From: Microbacterium kyungheense
Lineage (GTDB): Bacteria; Actinomycetota; Actinomycetes; Actinomycetales; Microbacteriaceae
Assembly (NCBI RefSeq): GCF_006783905.1
Contig: NZ_VFPE01000007.1
Coordinates: 1-64,000, forward strand
Reading direction: 5' to 3'
DNA: 64,000 nucleotides
Shown here: piece after piece, positions 42,742-51,007 of the stretch
How the letters are laid out: every line of letters begins with the position of its first letter
Numbering within the stretch: position 1 is the stretch's first letter
Notes under the pieces: generated by a model
Databases searched by the model: none
The model's input: only the letters and a program-made list of their open reading frames with translations
What the model was told of the DNA's origin: nothing
Program-made: the position numbers and the translations under genes

Positions 42742-42945
42742 ATGACCGATCCCACGATCCCCGAACCGCTGCCGGGCCAGGTCCCGCCCGGCGAGCATCC
42801 GCCGGGCCCGGAGCAGCCGACCCCGAGCGAGCCCTTCCCGGCGACGCCCGCCGAACCGCCCGCGCCGTGGCCTGAGGAGCCGCTCGCACCGAATCCCGAG
42901 GAGCCGGCCTTCCCGGGCACGACGCCCGAGACGCCCATGCCGTGA
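42742..42945 (+). CDS. small acidic proline-rich protein
   Basis: 67 residues, about a third proline and a fifth glutamate (MTDPTIPEPLPGQVPPGEHP start), with no hydrophobic segment; probably disordered. The ATG follows GGAGG with good spacing, which is the main reason to call it. No family or function known. Confidence 0.55.
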   Translation: MTDPTIPEPLPGQVPPGEHPPGPEQPTPSEPFPATPAEPPAPWPEEPLAPNPEEPAFPGTTPETPMP

Positions 42946-42970
42946 TCGGCGCACGTCGGGCGCGCGCGAC

Positions 42971-43888
42971 TCACGCGGGTCGCACGCGCTCGGCGAGCAG
43001 CTGTTCGGCGACAGCCCACATGCGGGCGCCGGCTGCCGGATCGCTGATCCTGCGGTACGGCCGCTGCCGGGCGGCGGGGCCGCCGAAGTGAAGCGGCCCG
43101 GACGGTCCGAACAGGTCGGGCGCACCGGCGACCGCCGGGGCGATCGAGGCCAGCAGTGCGGGCTCCGCCGCCTGCGCGGGGGTGTTGCCGACGTGCTGCG
43201 CCACCGCGCGCTGCAATCCTTTGCCGGCGCGGGCTCGCAGCGCGGGAGCGATCGCGGTGTCCGGCGCGACGCCCGGATGACTGAGCTGCACGCTGACGCC
43301 CCAGTCCTCCGTCGCGGAGCGGCGCGCGAGTTCGCACGCGAACAGCCCGAGCGCGACCTTGGACGCGCCGTACGCGCGCAGCGGGCGATACCGCCGCGCG
43401 GACGCGAGATCGCCCCAGTCCACCCGTGAGACGGCCGCGGCGAGGCTGCATTGCACGACGACGCGGGCCCGCCGCTCGCGCAGCACCGGCAGCAGCGCGG
43501 TGGTCAACGCGAAGTGCCCGAGGAAGTTCGTCTGGAAGTGCAGCTCGAACCCGTCGTCGGTGACATGGCGCTCCGGGTCGCCGAGCAGCACGATCCCCGC
43601 GTTCAGCACGAGCAGGTCGACGGGTGCCCGCTCCGACCGCAGCGCGTCGGCGAGCGCAGCGACCGAGTCCAGGCGCGCGAGGTCGAGGTCGCGCAGGCTC
43701 AGCCGCGCGTCGGGCTGCGTCTCGCGGATCCGGGCGATCGCCCGCTCCCCCTTCGCCCGGTTGCGCACCGGCAGAACGACGTCGGCGCCGGCACCGGCGA
43801 GCCCGCGGACGATCTCGACTCCCACGCCGTCGCTGGCACCGGTGACGACCGCAGTGCGCCCGCTCAGGTCCGGCAGCGTGATCGGCAT
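42971..43888 (-). CDS. short-chain dehydrogenase/reductase, retinol-dehydrogenase-like
   Basis: 305 residues. NADP loop TGASDGVGVEIVRGL, basic VRNRAKGERA after strand 2 (NADP preference), LVLNAGIVL, NFLGHFALT and the catalytic YGASK (in YRPLRAYGASKVALGLF). This matches the large group of oxidoreductases annotated as retinol dehydrogenase-like. The ATG at 43888 follows AAGGAG. Substrate unknown. Confidence 0.85.
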   Translation of the reverse strand: MPITLPDLSGRTAVVTGASDGVGVEIVRGLAGAGADVVLPVRNRAKGERAIARIRETQPDARLSLRDLDLARLDSVAALADALRSERAPVDLLVLNAGIVLLGDPERHVTDDGFELHFQTNFLGHFALTTALLPVLRERRARVVVQCSLAAAVSRVDWGDLASARRYRPLRAYGASKVALGLFACELARRSATEDWGVSVQLSHPGVAPDTAIAPALRARAGKGLQRAVAQHVGNTPAQAAEPALLASIAPAVAGAPDLFGPSGPLHFGGPAARQRPYRRISDPAAGARMWAVAEQLLAERVRPA

Positions 43889-43959
43889 GTCGCTCCTTCG
43901 GCTCCTCATCGAAGAGGGGCGATGGATGCCGCAGATACACTCACCGCCTGCCGCTGAGG

Positions 43960-45426
43960 CTACTCACGTCCGACGGCGGGCGGCGCCGGCAGCGGCGGAG
44001 CTGCGGCCTCGATGACCCGCCCGGCCTCGAACAGGGTGTCCTCGGCGAACATCGGGCCGATGAGCTGCACGCCGGTCGGCATGCCGTCGTCGCCGAGCCC
44101 GGTGGGCAGGGCGAGCGCCGGCAGCCCGAGGAAGTTCGCGGCCACCGTGAGCCAGAGATCCCGCCACGCGCGGTCGGCGGCATCCTGCCCGCCGAGGTCG
44201 TGATCGGGCTCGCGCATGCGCGACGCCGACACCGGACCCAACAGCACCGGCACCTCGGCCTGCAGCCGTCGCCAGTCCGCGGCGACGACGGCGCGCTGCG
44301 CCCACGCCTCGGCATACTCGCGAGCAGTGTCGTACGGCCGTGCCGCGGCGGTGCTGTCGCGCAGGAACGAGGTCGCCGAACGCCCGAGGGGCATGCCGAG
44401 CGCGGCGGGGTCGAGCGAGATGAGCATGTCGGTGCACGACAGGCGCCGCCACAGCACCGCCATCTCTTCGAGGCGTGGCGCCTCGACGTCGACGACGTCC
44501 CACCCGGCCGCCGCGAGGGATGCCGCGGCCTGCCGCATGCCGGCCGCCACCTGCGGATCCACCTCGGCGCCCGCGTCGCGCACGACCCCGACGCGCCGCG
44601 GCAGGTCACGCGGCGGTGGGGCGTCGAGCGACACCGGGTCGTCGGCATCCACTCCGCGCATCACCGAGAGCGCGAGTGCCGCGTCGTCGACCGAACGCGC
44701 CATCGGGCCGTTGACCGAGAACTCCTGCAGCGTGAGCGCGACGGGGTATCCGGTGACGGCGGCACGCGGCACGCGGCCGCGCGAGGGCCGCAGCCCCACG
44801 ACGCCCGCGGCGTACGCGGGCAGGCGCAGCGAGCCGCCGAAGTCGTTGCCGAGACCGATGGCGCTCATGCCGGTGGCCACCGACACGGCGTCACCCCCGC
44901 TGGAACCGCCGGCGCTGCGCTGGGGGTTCCACGGGTTGCGCGTGCGGCCGAACAGGTCGTTGTCGGTGTCCCACCGCATGCCGAAGTCGGGCATGTTGCC
45001 ACGTGCGACGGGCACCGCACCGGCCTCGCGCAGACGTCGCACGATCGTCGCGTCGCGCGCCGGGACGGCCTCGGCCATGCCGCGCCAGCCGTTGGTCGTC
45101 GCCGACCAGGTGAGGTCGATGTTCTCCTTGACCGAGATCGGCACCCCGGCCAGCGGCCCCATGTCCTCACCCGCGGCCCGTGCCCGGTCGACGAGGGATG
45201 CCGCCTCCCGAGCCTGCTCCGCGAACACCACGGTCAGCGCACCCAGGCCGGGGTTGCGACGCGCGATGCGGTCGAGGTGCGCGTCCACCACCTCGACGGC
45301 GGTGACCTCTCCGCGCTGGACGGCCGCGGCGATGCCCGCGGCCGACGCACGCGGCGTCAGAGCCGCGTCGGCAGCACGACCATCGTCGGTCGGCGAAGGA
45401 CGGGAGTCGGGGCGCTGCGCAGTCAT
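43960..45426 (-). CDS. amidase (amidase signature family)
   Basis: 488 residues. The Ser-cisSer-Lys triad is visible: VPISVKENIDL (Lys), RSAGGSSGGDAVSVATG (cis-Ser) and GLGNDFGGSLRLPAY (nucleophile Ser). The sequence ends with GLPALALPTGLGDDGMPTGVQLIGPMFAEDTLFEAG, standard for the family. It hydrolyses an amide; it stands alone without gatB/gatC, so it is not GatA. The start is at 45426, with a further ATG three codons upstream. Confidence 0.88.
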   Translation of the reverse strand: MTAQRPDSRPSPTDDGRAADAALTPRASAAGIAAAVQRGEVTAVEVVDAHLDRIARRNPGLGALTVVFAEQAREAASLVDRARAAGEDMGPLAGVPISVKENIDLTWSATTNGWRGMAEAVPARDATIVRRLREAGAVPVARGNMPDFGMRWDTDNDLFGRTRNPWNPQRSAGGSSGGDAVSVATGMSAIGLGNDFGGSLRLPAYAAGVVGLRPSRGRVPRAAVTGYPVALTLQEFSVNGPMARSVDDAALALSVMRGVDADDPVSLDAPPPRDLPRRVGVVRDAGAEVDPQVAAGMRQAAASLAAAGWDVVDVEAPRLEEMAVLWRRLSCTDMLISLDPAALGMPLGRSATSFLRDSTAAARPYDTAREYAEAWAQRAVVAADWRRLQAEVPVLLGPVSASRMREPDHDLGGQDAADRAWRDLWLTVAANFLGLPALALPTGLGDDGMPTGVQLIGPMFAEDTLFEAGRVIEAAAPPLPAPPAVGRE

Positions 45427-45594
45427 CGGACCCATCCCACCACGCGGGTCCCCGGGAGCGCATCCGGCACCACTGCCGGGAACGAGTAGCACGGCGCCGG
45501 GCCCGGCACAATCCCCGCACGCGGGTGACGGTGTCCGGTTAACGTCGAACACGACCGGCAGGCAGCCGGCTTCGACCGAGAGACGGAGAGACGG

Positions 45595-46179
45595 ATGGCG
45601 AACACGACCGCGAAGAAGACCTCGTCGAGCAGCTCGGCCACCTCCCGACGGACCGGCAGCGCGCGGCGCGCCTCCGGCGGTGCGGGTGCCGAACGCACCG
45701 CTGAGCAGAACGCCGAGGGCGGTTTCGCGGCATCCGAGACCCTCGCGCAGAACCTGCAGAAGGTGCTCGTCGACCTCATCGAGCTGTCGCTGCAGGGCAA
45801 GCAGGCGCACTGGAACGTCGTCGGACGCAACTTCCGCGACACCCACCTCCAGCTCGACGAGATCATCGCCGCCGCGCGCGGGTTCGCCGACACGGTGGCC
45901 GAGCGCATGCGCGCGCTGCACGCCCTGCCGGACGGCCGGAGCGGCGAAGTCGCCGGCACCACCACGCTGCCCGAGTTCCCTCAGGGCGAGATCGCGACGA
46001 CCGACGTCATCGACCTGATGACGCAGCGGCTGGATGCCGTCGCCCAGACCTGTCGCGACGTCCACGACGACGTCGACGAAGAAGACCCCACGAGTGCCGA
46101 CATCCTCCACGCGATCCTGGAACGCGTGGAGCAGCTCTCGTGGATGGTGAGCGCGGAGAACCGTACCCCGAAGCAGTAA
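45595..46179 (+). CDS. dps: Dps-like DNA-binding ferritin
   Basis: 194 residues. A Ser/Lys/Arg-rich N-terminal tail of about 40 residues (ANTTAKKTSSSSSATSRRTG) should bind DNA. The ferritin core follows with the inter-subunit ferroxidase motif KQAHWNVVGRNFRDTHLQLDEI (His, His, Asp, Glu). It oxidises and stores iron and protects DNA from peroxide. Purine-rich GAGAGACGGAGAGACGG precedes the ATG. A 14-bp stem-loop follows the stop. Confidence 0.92.
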   Translation: MANTTAKKTSSSSSATSRRTGSARRASGGAGAERTAEQNAEGGFAASETLAQNLQKVLVDLIELSLQGKQAHWNVVGRNFRDTHLQLDEIIAAARGFADTVAERMRALHALPDGRSGEVAGTTTLPEFPQGEIATTDVIDLMTQRLDAVAQTCRDVHDDVDEEDPTSADILHAILERVEQLSWMVSAENRTPKQ

Positions 46180-46191
46180 TCCCTGGCGCCC

Positions 46192-46231
46192 TGACACTGC
46201 CCGCCCGTCGCATGACCGGCGGGCAGTGTCA
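46192..46231 (+). terminator. 14-bp perfect stem-loop after dps
   Basis: TGACACTGCCCGCC (46192-46205) pairs with GGCGGGCAGTGTCA (46218-46231) around 12 bases. Confidence 0.75.
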
Positions 46232-46271
46232 TGTCCGGGCGCGGCCATCCCGCTCCGCGCGGTCGCACCAC

Positions 46272-46277
46272 TAGGAT
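46272..46277 (+). promoter_or_regulatory. -10 box of a leaderless promoter
   Basis: TAGGAT, seven bases (CAGGCCC), ATG at 46285. Confidence 0.55.
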
Positions 46278-46284
46278 CAGGCCC

Positions 46285-46656
46285 ATGGCATCAGGCAAGA
46301 AGCAGCAGGAACCCGAGCTTCACGGCGGAGTCCTCTCCGGCAACGGCAGCCCGGCCCTGTGGGGCACCCTCATCGGCCTCATCGTGTTCGCGTTCGTCGC
46401 CGTCCCGATCTCGGCCGCCGTGCGCTTCGCGACGCACCCGGCGACGCAGCAGCTCTTCGGCGGCCGCCTGTCGGACGCCACCCAGGGCGGCTATGTCGCG
46501 TTCTGGTGGATCGTCGCGATCTTCCTGCTGGCGCTGCCGTTCCTGGTCGGCTGGGGTGTCGCGAAGCTGTCGGGCAAGACGCTCGCGATCATCGCGGCCG
46601 TCGTCGGCCTGTTCTTCATCATCACGCTCGTGATGGGCCAGCTCTTCGTCTTCTGA
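46285..46656 (+). CDS. small three-helix membrane protein
   Basis: 123 residues. Hydrophilic start (MASGKKQQEPELHGG) then helices at about 26-48 (ALWGTLIGLIVFAFVAVPIS), about 70-92 (YVAFWWIVAIFLLALPFLVGWG) and about 98-121 (TLAIIAAVVGLFFIITLVMG). No family recognised. The leaderless promoter fixes the start. It stands alone between dps and the regulator gene. Confidence 0.75.
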   Translation: MASGKKQQEPELHGGVLSGNGSPALWGTLIGLIVFAFVAVPISAAVRFATHPATQQLFGGRLSDATQGGYVAFWWIVAIFLLALPFLVGWGVAKLSGKTLAIIAAVVGLFFIITLVMGQLFVF

Positions 46657-46703
46657 CCCTGCGAGCCGGGGCGGCGCCGAGTCCTCGGGACCCGGCTTCC
46701 GGA

Positions 46704-46709
46704 GATAAT
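46704..46709 (+). promoter_or_regulatory. -10 box of a leaderless promoter for the HTH regulator
   Basis: GATAAT, six bases (GGGACC), ATG at 46716. Confidence 0.5.
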
Positions 46710-46715
46710 GGGACC

Positions 46716-47330
46716 ATGGGGACCGGTTACAGCGCGATCTCCAGTTATTCGCGCGTCGAGATCATGCGGCTGCTGCAGGAGCGGCCGCAGCGGGCGATCC
46801 CCGAGCTCGTCGAGGCGACCGGCCTGCACGCCAACACGGTGCGCGAGCACGTGCAGCGGCTCATCGACGCCGGGTACGTGATCGCCGAGACCGAGCATCG
46901 CACCACGCGCGGACGCCCGCGCGTCCTGTACTCGGCGGCCACCGGTGACGACGACGCGTCCAGCCCCGTGGCGGTGCGGCGCGCGGAGGCCGCGGCGCGA
47001 CGCGGCGACCTCCTGCGCCGGCTGTACGGGACGGATGCGGAGTCCGGTCCTGCGCAGCTCAGCACCACCGCGCTGCATCAGCTGGACGCGCTCGTGGACG
47101 ACCTCGGCGACGCCGGCTTCGACCCGGTCGTCGACGAGCGGGATCTCACCGTCGACCTCACCCCGTGCCCGCACGCCCCCTCGGGTGCGCAGCGCGGCGT
47201 GCTGTGCGGCGTGCACATCGGCCTGATGGACAGCGTGCTCGCGCAGGCCGGCGGCCCGCTGCGCGTCGAGGGCATCGCCCCGTCGTGCGACCCGGCGCAG
47301 TGCGTCGTGCAGCTGACGGCAGGCGCCTAG
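46716..47330 (+). CDS. winged-helix regulator with putative Fe-S cysteine motif (SufR-like layout)
   Basis: 204 residues. The winged helix is N-terminal (about 8-70): SRVEIMRLLQERPQRAIPELVEATGLHANTVREHVQRLIDAGYVIAETE. The C-terminal third has four cysteines and two histidines: TPCPHAPSGAQRGVLCGVHIGLMDS and later APSCDPAQCVVQL. The spacing resembles SufR-type Fe-S repressors (NCPF...VC..H...C), so I infer an Fe-S or metal sensor. It ends exactly at fdhD on the other strand with no bases between. Located next to fdhD, moaA and cydABDC, it could be an oxygen or redox sensor for them. Confidence 0.75.
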   Translation: MGTGYSAISSYSRVEIMRLLQERPQRAIPELVEATGLHANTVREHVQRLIDAGYVIAETEHRTTRGRPRVLYSAATGDDDASSPVAVRRAEAAARRGDLLRRLYGTDAESGPAQLSTTALHQLDALVDDLGDAGFDPVVDERDLTVDLTPCPHAPSGAQRGVLCGVHIGLMDSVLAQAGGPLRVEGIAPSCDPAQCVVQLTAGA

Positions 47331-48233
47331 TCAGACGACCACTCGATCGGGCCGCGCGTAGACGTTCATCGACGCGCCGCGTACGAACCCGACGAGCGTG
47401 AGCCCCGACCGGGTCGCGAGGTCGACCGCGAGCGAGGACGGCGCCGATACCGCCGACAGGATCGGGATGCCGGCCATCACGGCCTTCTGCGCGAGTTCGA
47501 AGCTCGCGCGACCCGACACCTGCAGCACGGTGCCCGCCGACGGCAGGCGGTCCTCCAGCACCGCCCACCCGATGACCTTGTCGACCGCGTTGTGGCGGCC
47601 GACGTCCTCGCGCAGCACGAGGAGCTCCCCCGTCGCGACATCGAACAGCGCCGCGGCGTGCAGCCCGCCCGTCTTGTCGAATGCCGCCTGACCGGCGCGC
47701 AGCCGTTCCGGCAGCTCGGCGAGCAGGGATGCCGCGACGGTCACCGCATCCCCCGACACGTCATGACGCGAGTGCTTCTCGATCGCGTCGATCGACGCGG
47801 CGCCGCACACGCCGCACGCGCTGGTGGTCGCGAAGGCGCGGGCGATCCCGGCGACCGCGTCCTGCAGTCCCGGCGCGAGAGCGAGGTCGAGCACGTTGTA
47901 CGTGTTCTCGGCAGGCGCCGGCGCGAGGGTCGCCGTGGCCGGCGCGCCGATCGTCAGCAGCGGAGCGGCGACGGGTGCGGTCGCCGGACCGCCGCAGTGG
48001 ATCGCGGCGCGCACATCTCCGCCTGCGCCGATGACGCCCTCCGAGACGAGGAAGCCGGCGGCGAGCTCGAGGTCGTGCCCGGGCGTGCGCATCGTGACGG
48101 TGAGCGGTTCCCCGCCGATCCGGATCTCGAGCGGCTCCTCGACCGCCACTGTGTCGGCCCGGCGGCGGACGGCGGGGCCGTCGGCGCCGAGCGCGATGCG
48201 TGTGACGGGAGTCCGCGTGGTGACCCGGCCCAT
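47331..48233 (-). CDS. fdhD: formate dehydrogenase accessory sulfurtransferase FdhD
   Basis: 300 residues. FdhD moves sulfur from IscS to the molybdenum cofactor of formate dehydrogenase. The key TSACGVCGAASIDAIE loop carries the two essential cysteines (CxxC, near 140), and the family block LREDVGRHNAVDKVIGWAVL and VSGRASFELAQKAVMAGIPILSAVSAPSSLAV follow. One base separates it from the moaA stop, so the two are cotranscribed. The formate dehydrogenase itself is not in the window. Confidence 0.93.
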   Translation of the reverse strand: MGRVTTRTPVTRIALGADGPAVRRRADTVAVEEPLEIRIGGEPLTVTMRTPGHDLELAAGFLVSEGVIGAGGDVRAAIHCGGPATAPVAAPLLTIGAPATATLAPAPAENTYNVLDLALAPGLQDAVAGIARAFATTSACGVCGAASIDAIEKHSRHDVSGDAVTVAASLLAELPERLRAGQAAFDKTGGLHAAALFDVATGELLVLREDVGRHNAVDKVIGWAVLEDRLPSAGTVLQVSGRASFELAQKAVMAGIPILSAVSAPSSLAVDLATRSGLTLVGFVRGASMNVYARPDRVVV

Positions 48234-48234
48234 G

Positions 48235-49320
48235 TCAGCCGCCGATCGCGTTCATGCCGCGTGCGGGCTGCAGGAACGACGGGTCGTTGATCGCGTGACC
48301 GGGAAGCTTGCCGCGCACGCAGGACCGCAGCATCCCGTCGATCGCGGTCGTCACATCGGCGGCTCCGCGCAGCAGTGGCAGCAGGTCGTACTCGGTCGTC
48401 GAGAAGAGGCAGTTGCGCAGCTGACCGTCGGCGGTCAGGCGCAGCCGGTCGCAGTCGCCGCAGAACGGCGCGGTCACCGACGCGATGACGCCCACGGTGT
48501 CGGGGCCGCCGTCCAGGGTCCACCGCGCGGCCGGAGCTCCGCCGCGACCGGGCACGGGGGTGAGCGTCCACCGCGCGGCGAGGCGTCCGAGGATCTCGTC
48601 CTGGGTCACCATGCTCGAGCGGTCCCAGGTGTGCCCCGCGTCGAGGGGCATCTGCTCGATGAAGCGCATCTGCGCGTCGTGTGCGACGGCGAACTCCACG
48701 AGGTCGACGAGCTCGTCGTCGTTGACCCCGCGCATCGCGACCGCGTTCAGCTTGAGCGGGCGAAGAGGGGATGCCGCCGCCGCCGCGATCCCGTCGAGCA
48801 CGTCGCTCAGGCGGTCGCGCCGGGTGAGATCGCGGAAACGGTCGGGACGCAGCGTGTCGATCGACACGTTGAGGCGGTCGAGCCCCGCGTCGACCAGGTC
48901 GGGCAGCAGTTCGCGCAGCCGGATGCCGTTGGTCGTCATGGCGATCTCGACAGGACGGCCGTCGGGGCCGGCGATGGCGGCCAGACGCCTCACCACCTCG
49001 ACGATGTCGGTGCGCAGCAGCGGCTCGCCGCCGGTCAGCCGGAACGTCGTGATGCCGTCGGCGGCCGCCACGCGCGCGACCGTCTCGATCTCGTCGAGGG
49101 TCAGGATGCTGGTCTTGGCGAGCCACTCGTTGCCCTGCTCGGGCATGCAGTACGTGCAGCGCAGCGAGCAGCGGTCGGTGAGCGAGATGCGCAGGTCGCG
49201 ATGCACCCGGCCGTGGGTGTCGACGAGTGGCGCGCCGGGCCCGGCGGGCCACGAGCCGGTGCCGACGGGCGCCGCGGCCGCCGGCATCCGCTTTCCGATC
49301 GTGACGGGGACCGCGCTCAC
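48235..49320 (-). CDS. moaA: GTP 3',8-cyclase MoaA
   Basis: 361 residues. Radical-SAM enzyme for the first step of molybdenum cofactor synthesis. Motifs: LRISLTDRCSLRCTYCMPEQG (4Fe-4S SAM cluster), TGGEPLLR, and the C-terminal second cluster FCGDCDRLRLTADGQLRNCLF. The C-terminal end is NAIGG (GGx end needed for activity is close to canonical GG). The GTG at 49320 overlaps the stop of a 12-codon leader ORF (GTGA), which seems to deliver ribosomes to it. An in-frame ATG 11 codons in (KRM) is an alternative. Confidence 0.92.
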   Translation of the reverse strand: MSAVPVTIGKRMPAAAAPVGTGSWPAGPGAPLVDTHGRVHRDLRISLTDRCSLRCTYCMPEQGNEWLAKTSILTLDEIETVARVAAADGITTFRLTGGEPLLRTDIVEVVRRLAAIAGPDGRPVEIAMTTNGIRLRELLPDLVDAGLDRLNVSIDTLRPDRFRDLTRRDRLSDVLDGIAAAAASPLRPLKLNAVAMRGVNDDELVDLVEFAVAHDAQMRFIEQMPLDAGHTWDRSSMVTQDEILGRLAARWTLTPVPGRGGAPAARWTLDGGPDTVGVIASVTAPFCGDCDRLRLTADGQLRNCLFSTTEYDLLPLLRGAADVTTAIDGMLRSCVRGKLPGHAINDPSFLQPARGMNAIGG

Positions 49321-49355
49321 GCGCGCCGCCCCGATCGTCCCGTCCGCACCGCCAT
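49317..49355 (-). CDS. 12-codon leaderless leader ORF coupled to moaA
   Basis: On the minus strand a TACCCT box is followed after six bases by ATG (49355), which opens MAVRTGRSGRRA and then TGA (49319-49317). The TGA overlaps the moaA GTG as GTGA. The peptide is very basic (four Arg). It may simply feed ribosomes into moaA, whose GTG has no ribosome site, or act as a regulatory leader peptide. No peptide homology is claimed. Confidence 0.55.
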   Translation of the reverse strand: MAVRTGRSGRRA

Positions 49356-49361
49356 GGTTCG

Positions 49362-49367
49362 AGGGTA
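49362..49367 (-). promoter_or_regulatory. -10 box of the moaA-fdhD operon promoter
   Basis: Minus strand TACCCT, six bases (CGAACC), ATG of the leader ORF at 49355. Confidence 0.5.
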
Positions 49368-49485
49368 GCCGCGCCGGGCGGGGGCGGGCGCGCGGGGGCG
49401 GATTATTCACGGCGGGCCGGCGCGCGGGACCGCGCGAGGACTGGGATGGTGGGGGCATACGGGCCCTCACAACTCAGGGGTCCCG

Positions 49486-49509
49486 TGTGGTCTGACCACA
49501 TGCTACGGT
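49486..49509 (+). promoter_or_regulatory. cydA promoter with FadR-like palindrome
   Basis: TGTGGT-CTG-ACCACA (49486-49500) is a perfect 6+6 inverted repeat that fits the TGGT-N3-ACCA pattern of FadR-subfamily GntR operators. It ends four bases before an extended -10, TGC-TACGGT (49501-49509 region). A protein bound there would control cydABDC. The regulator is not obvious in the window. Confidence 0.55.
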
Positions 49510-49543
49510 GGTCCCAACAGTCCGGATCGATCGGAGAACCCTC

Positions 49544-50998
49544 GTGGATCTGCTGGACCCTCTCCTGCTGGCGCGCTGGCAGTTCGGCCTCACGACGCTG
49601 TATCACTTCCTGTTCGTCCCGTTGACGCTCGGCATGGCGCTGACGGTCGCGATCTTCCAGACCGCGTGGTTCCGCACCGGCAAGCTCAAGTGGCTGAATC
49701 TGACGCGCTTCTTCGGCAAGGTGTTCCTCATCAACTTCGCCATGGGCGTGGTCACGGGCATCGTGCAGGAGTTCCAGTTCGGCATGAACTGGTCGGCCTA
49801 CTCGCGGTTCGTGGGAGACGTCTTCGGCGCCCCGCTCGCGTTCGAGGGCCTCATGGCCTTCTTCTTCGAAGCGACGTTCATCGGCCTGTGGATCTTCGGC
49901 TGGGACAAGCTGCCCAAGGCCCTGCACCTCGCCAGCATCTGGATCGCGACGATCGGCGCGTGGTTCTCGGCCTACTTCATCCTCGCCGCGAACGCGTTCA
50001 TGCAGAACCCCGTCGGCTTCAAGATGGCCGAGGACGGCTCGCGTGCCGAGATGACGGACTTCTTCGCGGTCCTCACCAACCCGGTGGCGCTGGCGGCGCT
50101 CCCCCACACCCTCTTCGCGGCGTTCATGATGACGGCGGGCGTCATCGTGTCGATCTCGGCCTGGCACCTGCTGCGCAAGCGGAACGTCGACATGATGCGC
50201 TCGTCGCTCAAGTTCGGGCTCTGGGGGCTCATCGCCGCCTTCGCGGGCGTCGCCGTCTCGGGCGACCAGCTGAGCCTCGTGATGGTGGCCACGCAGCCCA
50301 TGAAGATGGCGGCCGCAGAGGCCACGTTCAACACCGTGTGCGGTGCCGACGCCTCGTTCTCGATCTTCACCCTCGGCACCCCCGACGGGACCAGCGAGCT
50401 GTTCTCGATCCGCGTGCCCTACCTGCTGTCGCTCTTGTCGACGCACACGTTCGACGGCTGCGTCGAGGGCATCAACGATCTGAACGCGCTGTACACGAAC
50501 GAGATGTTCCCGCAGTTCGCCGACCAGGTCGACGGCAACTTCGCCCCGATCCTGTGGGTCACGTACTGGGCGTTCCGCTGGATGATCGGCCTCGGCGGCG
50601 TCGCCGCCCTCGTGGCGGTCGTCGGCCTGTGGCTCACGCGCAAGAACGCCAAGCGCGAGGTCCCGGCCTGGGCATGGCGCCTCGCGATCTGGGCATGGCC
50701 GGCGTCGCTGTTCGCGATCCTCGTCGGCTGGATCTTCACCGAGATGGGCCGCCAGCCCTGGATCGTGTTCAGCCTGATGCTGACCGAGGACGGCGTCTCG
50801 CCTTCGGTGCCGGGCTGGACCGTGCTGATCTCGCTCATCGCCTTCACCGCCATCTATGCGGCGCTCGCGATCGTCGAGGTCGGACTCATCATGAGGACGG
50901 CGAAGAAGGGCCCCGAGCCGCTCCCCGACCCCGATGCCGCGGCCTCGCCCGACCGCGAAGAGACCGCGGACGCCGGCATCCGCTCGACGGTGTACTAG
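49544..50998 (+). CDS. cydA: cytochrome bd ubiquinol/menaquinol oxidase subunit I
   Basis: 484 residues with nine or so helices. Heme ligands: His in LTTLYHFLFVPL (about 19), His in AALPHTLFAAF (about 185) and Met in FTEMGRQPW (about 395). The quinol loop (Q-loop) is the short form: GRQPWIVFSLMLTEDGVSP. It forms a high-affinity oxygen reductase with CydB. The GTG start with GGAGAA upstream gives the usual MDLLDPLLLARWQFG opening; an upstream in-frame start is less likely. Confidence 0.94.
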   Translation: MDLLDPLLLARWQFGLTTLYHFLFVPLTLGMALTVAIFQTAWFRTGKLKWLNLTRFFGKVFLINFAMGVVTGIVQEFQFGMNWSAYSRFVGDVFGAPLAFEGLMAFFFEATFIGLWIFGWDKLPKALHLASIWIATIGAWFSAYFILAANAFMQNPVGFKMAEDGSRAEMTDFFAVLTNPVALAALPHTLFAAFMMTAGVIVSISAWHLLRKRNVDMMRSSLKFGLWGLIAAFAGVAVSGDQLSLVMVATQPMKMAAAEATFNTVCGADASFSIFTLGTPDGTSELFSIRVPYLLSLLSTHTFDGCVEGINDLNALYTNEMFPQFADQVDGNFAPILWVTYWAFRWMIGLGGVAALVAVVGLWLTRKNAKREVPAWAWRLAIWAWPASLFAILVGWIFTEMGRQPWIVFSLMLTEDGVSPSVPGWTVLISLIAFTAIYAALAIVEVGLIMRTAKKGPEPLPDPDAAASPDREETADAGIRSTVY

Positions 50999-51007
50999 GA
51001 GATCGAA

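Noticed and set aside
42742..42945. Pro-rich small ORF as a pure artefact of GC-rich DNA
   Set aside because: A well-placed GGAGG and ATG in a gap between genes make it worth keeping as a low-confidence gene.
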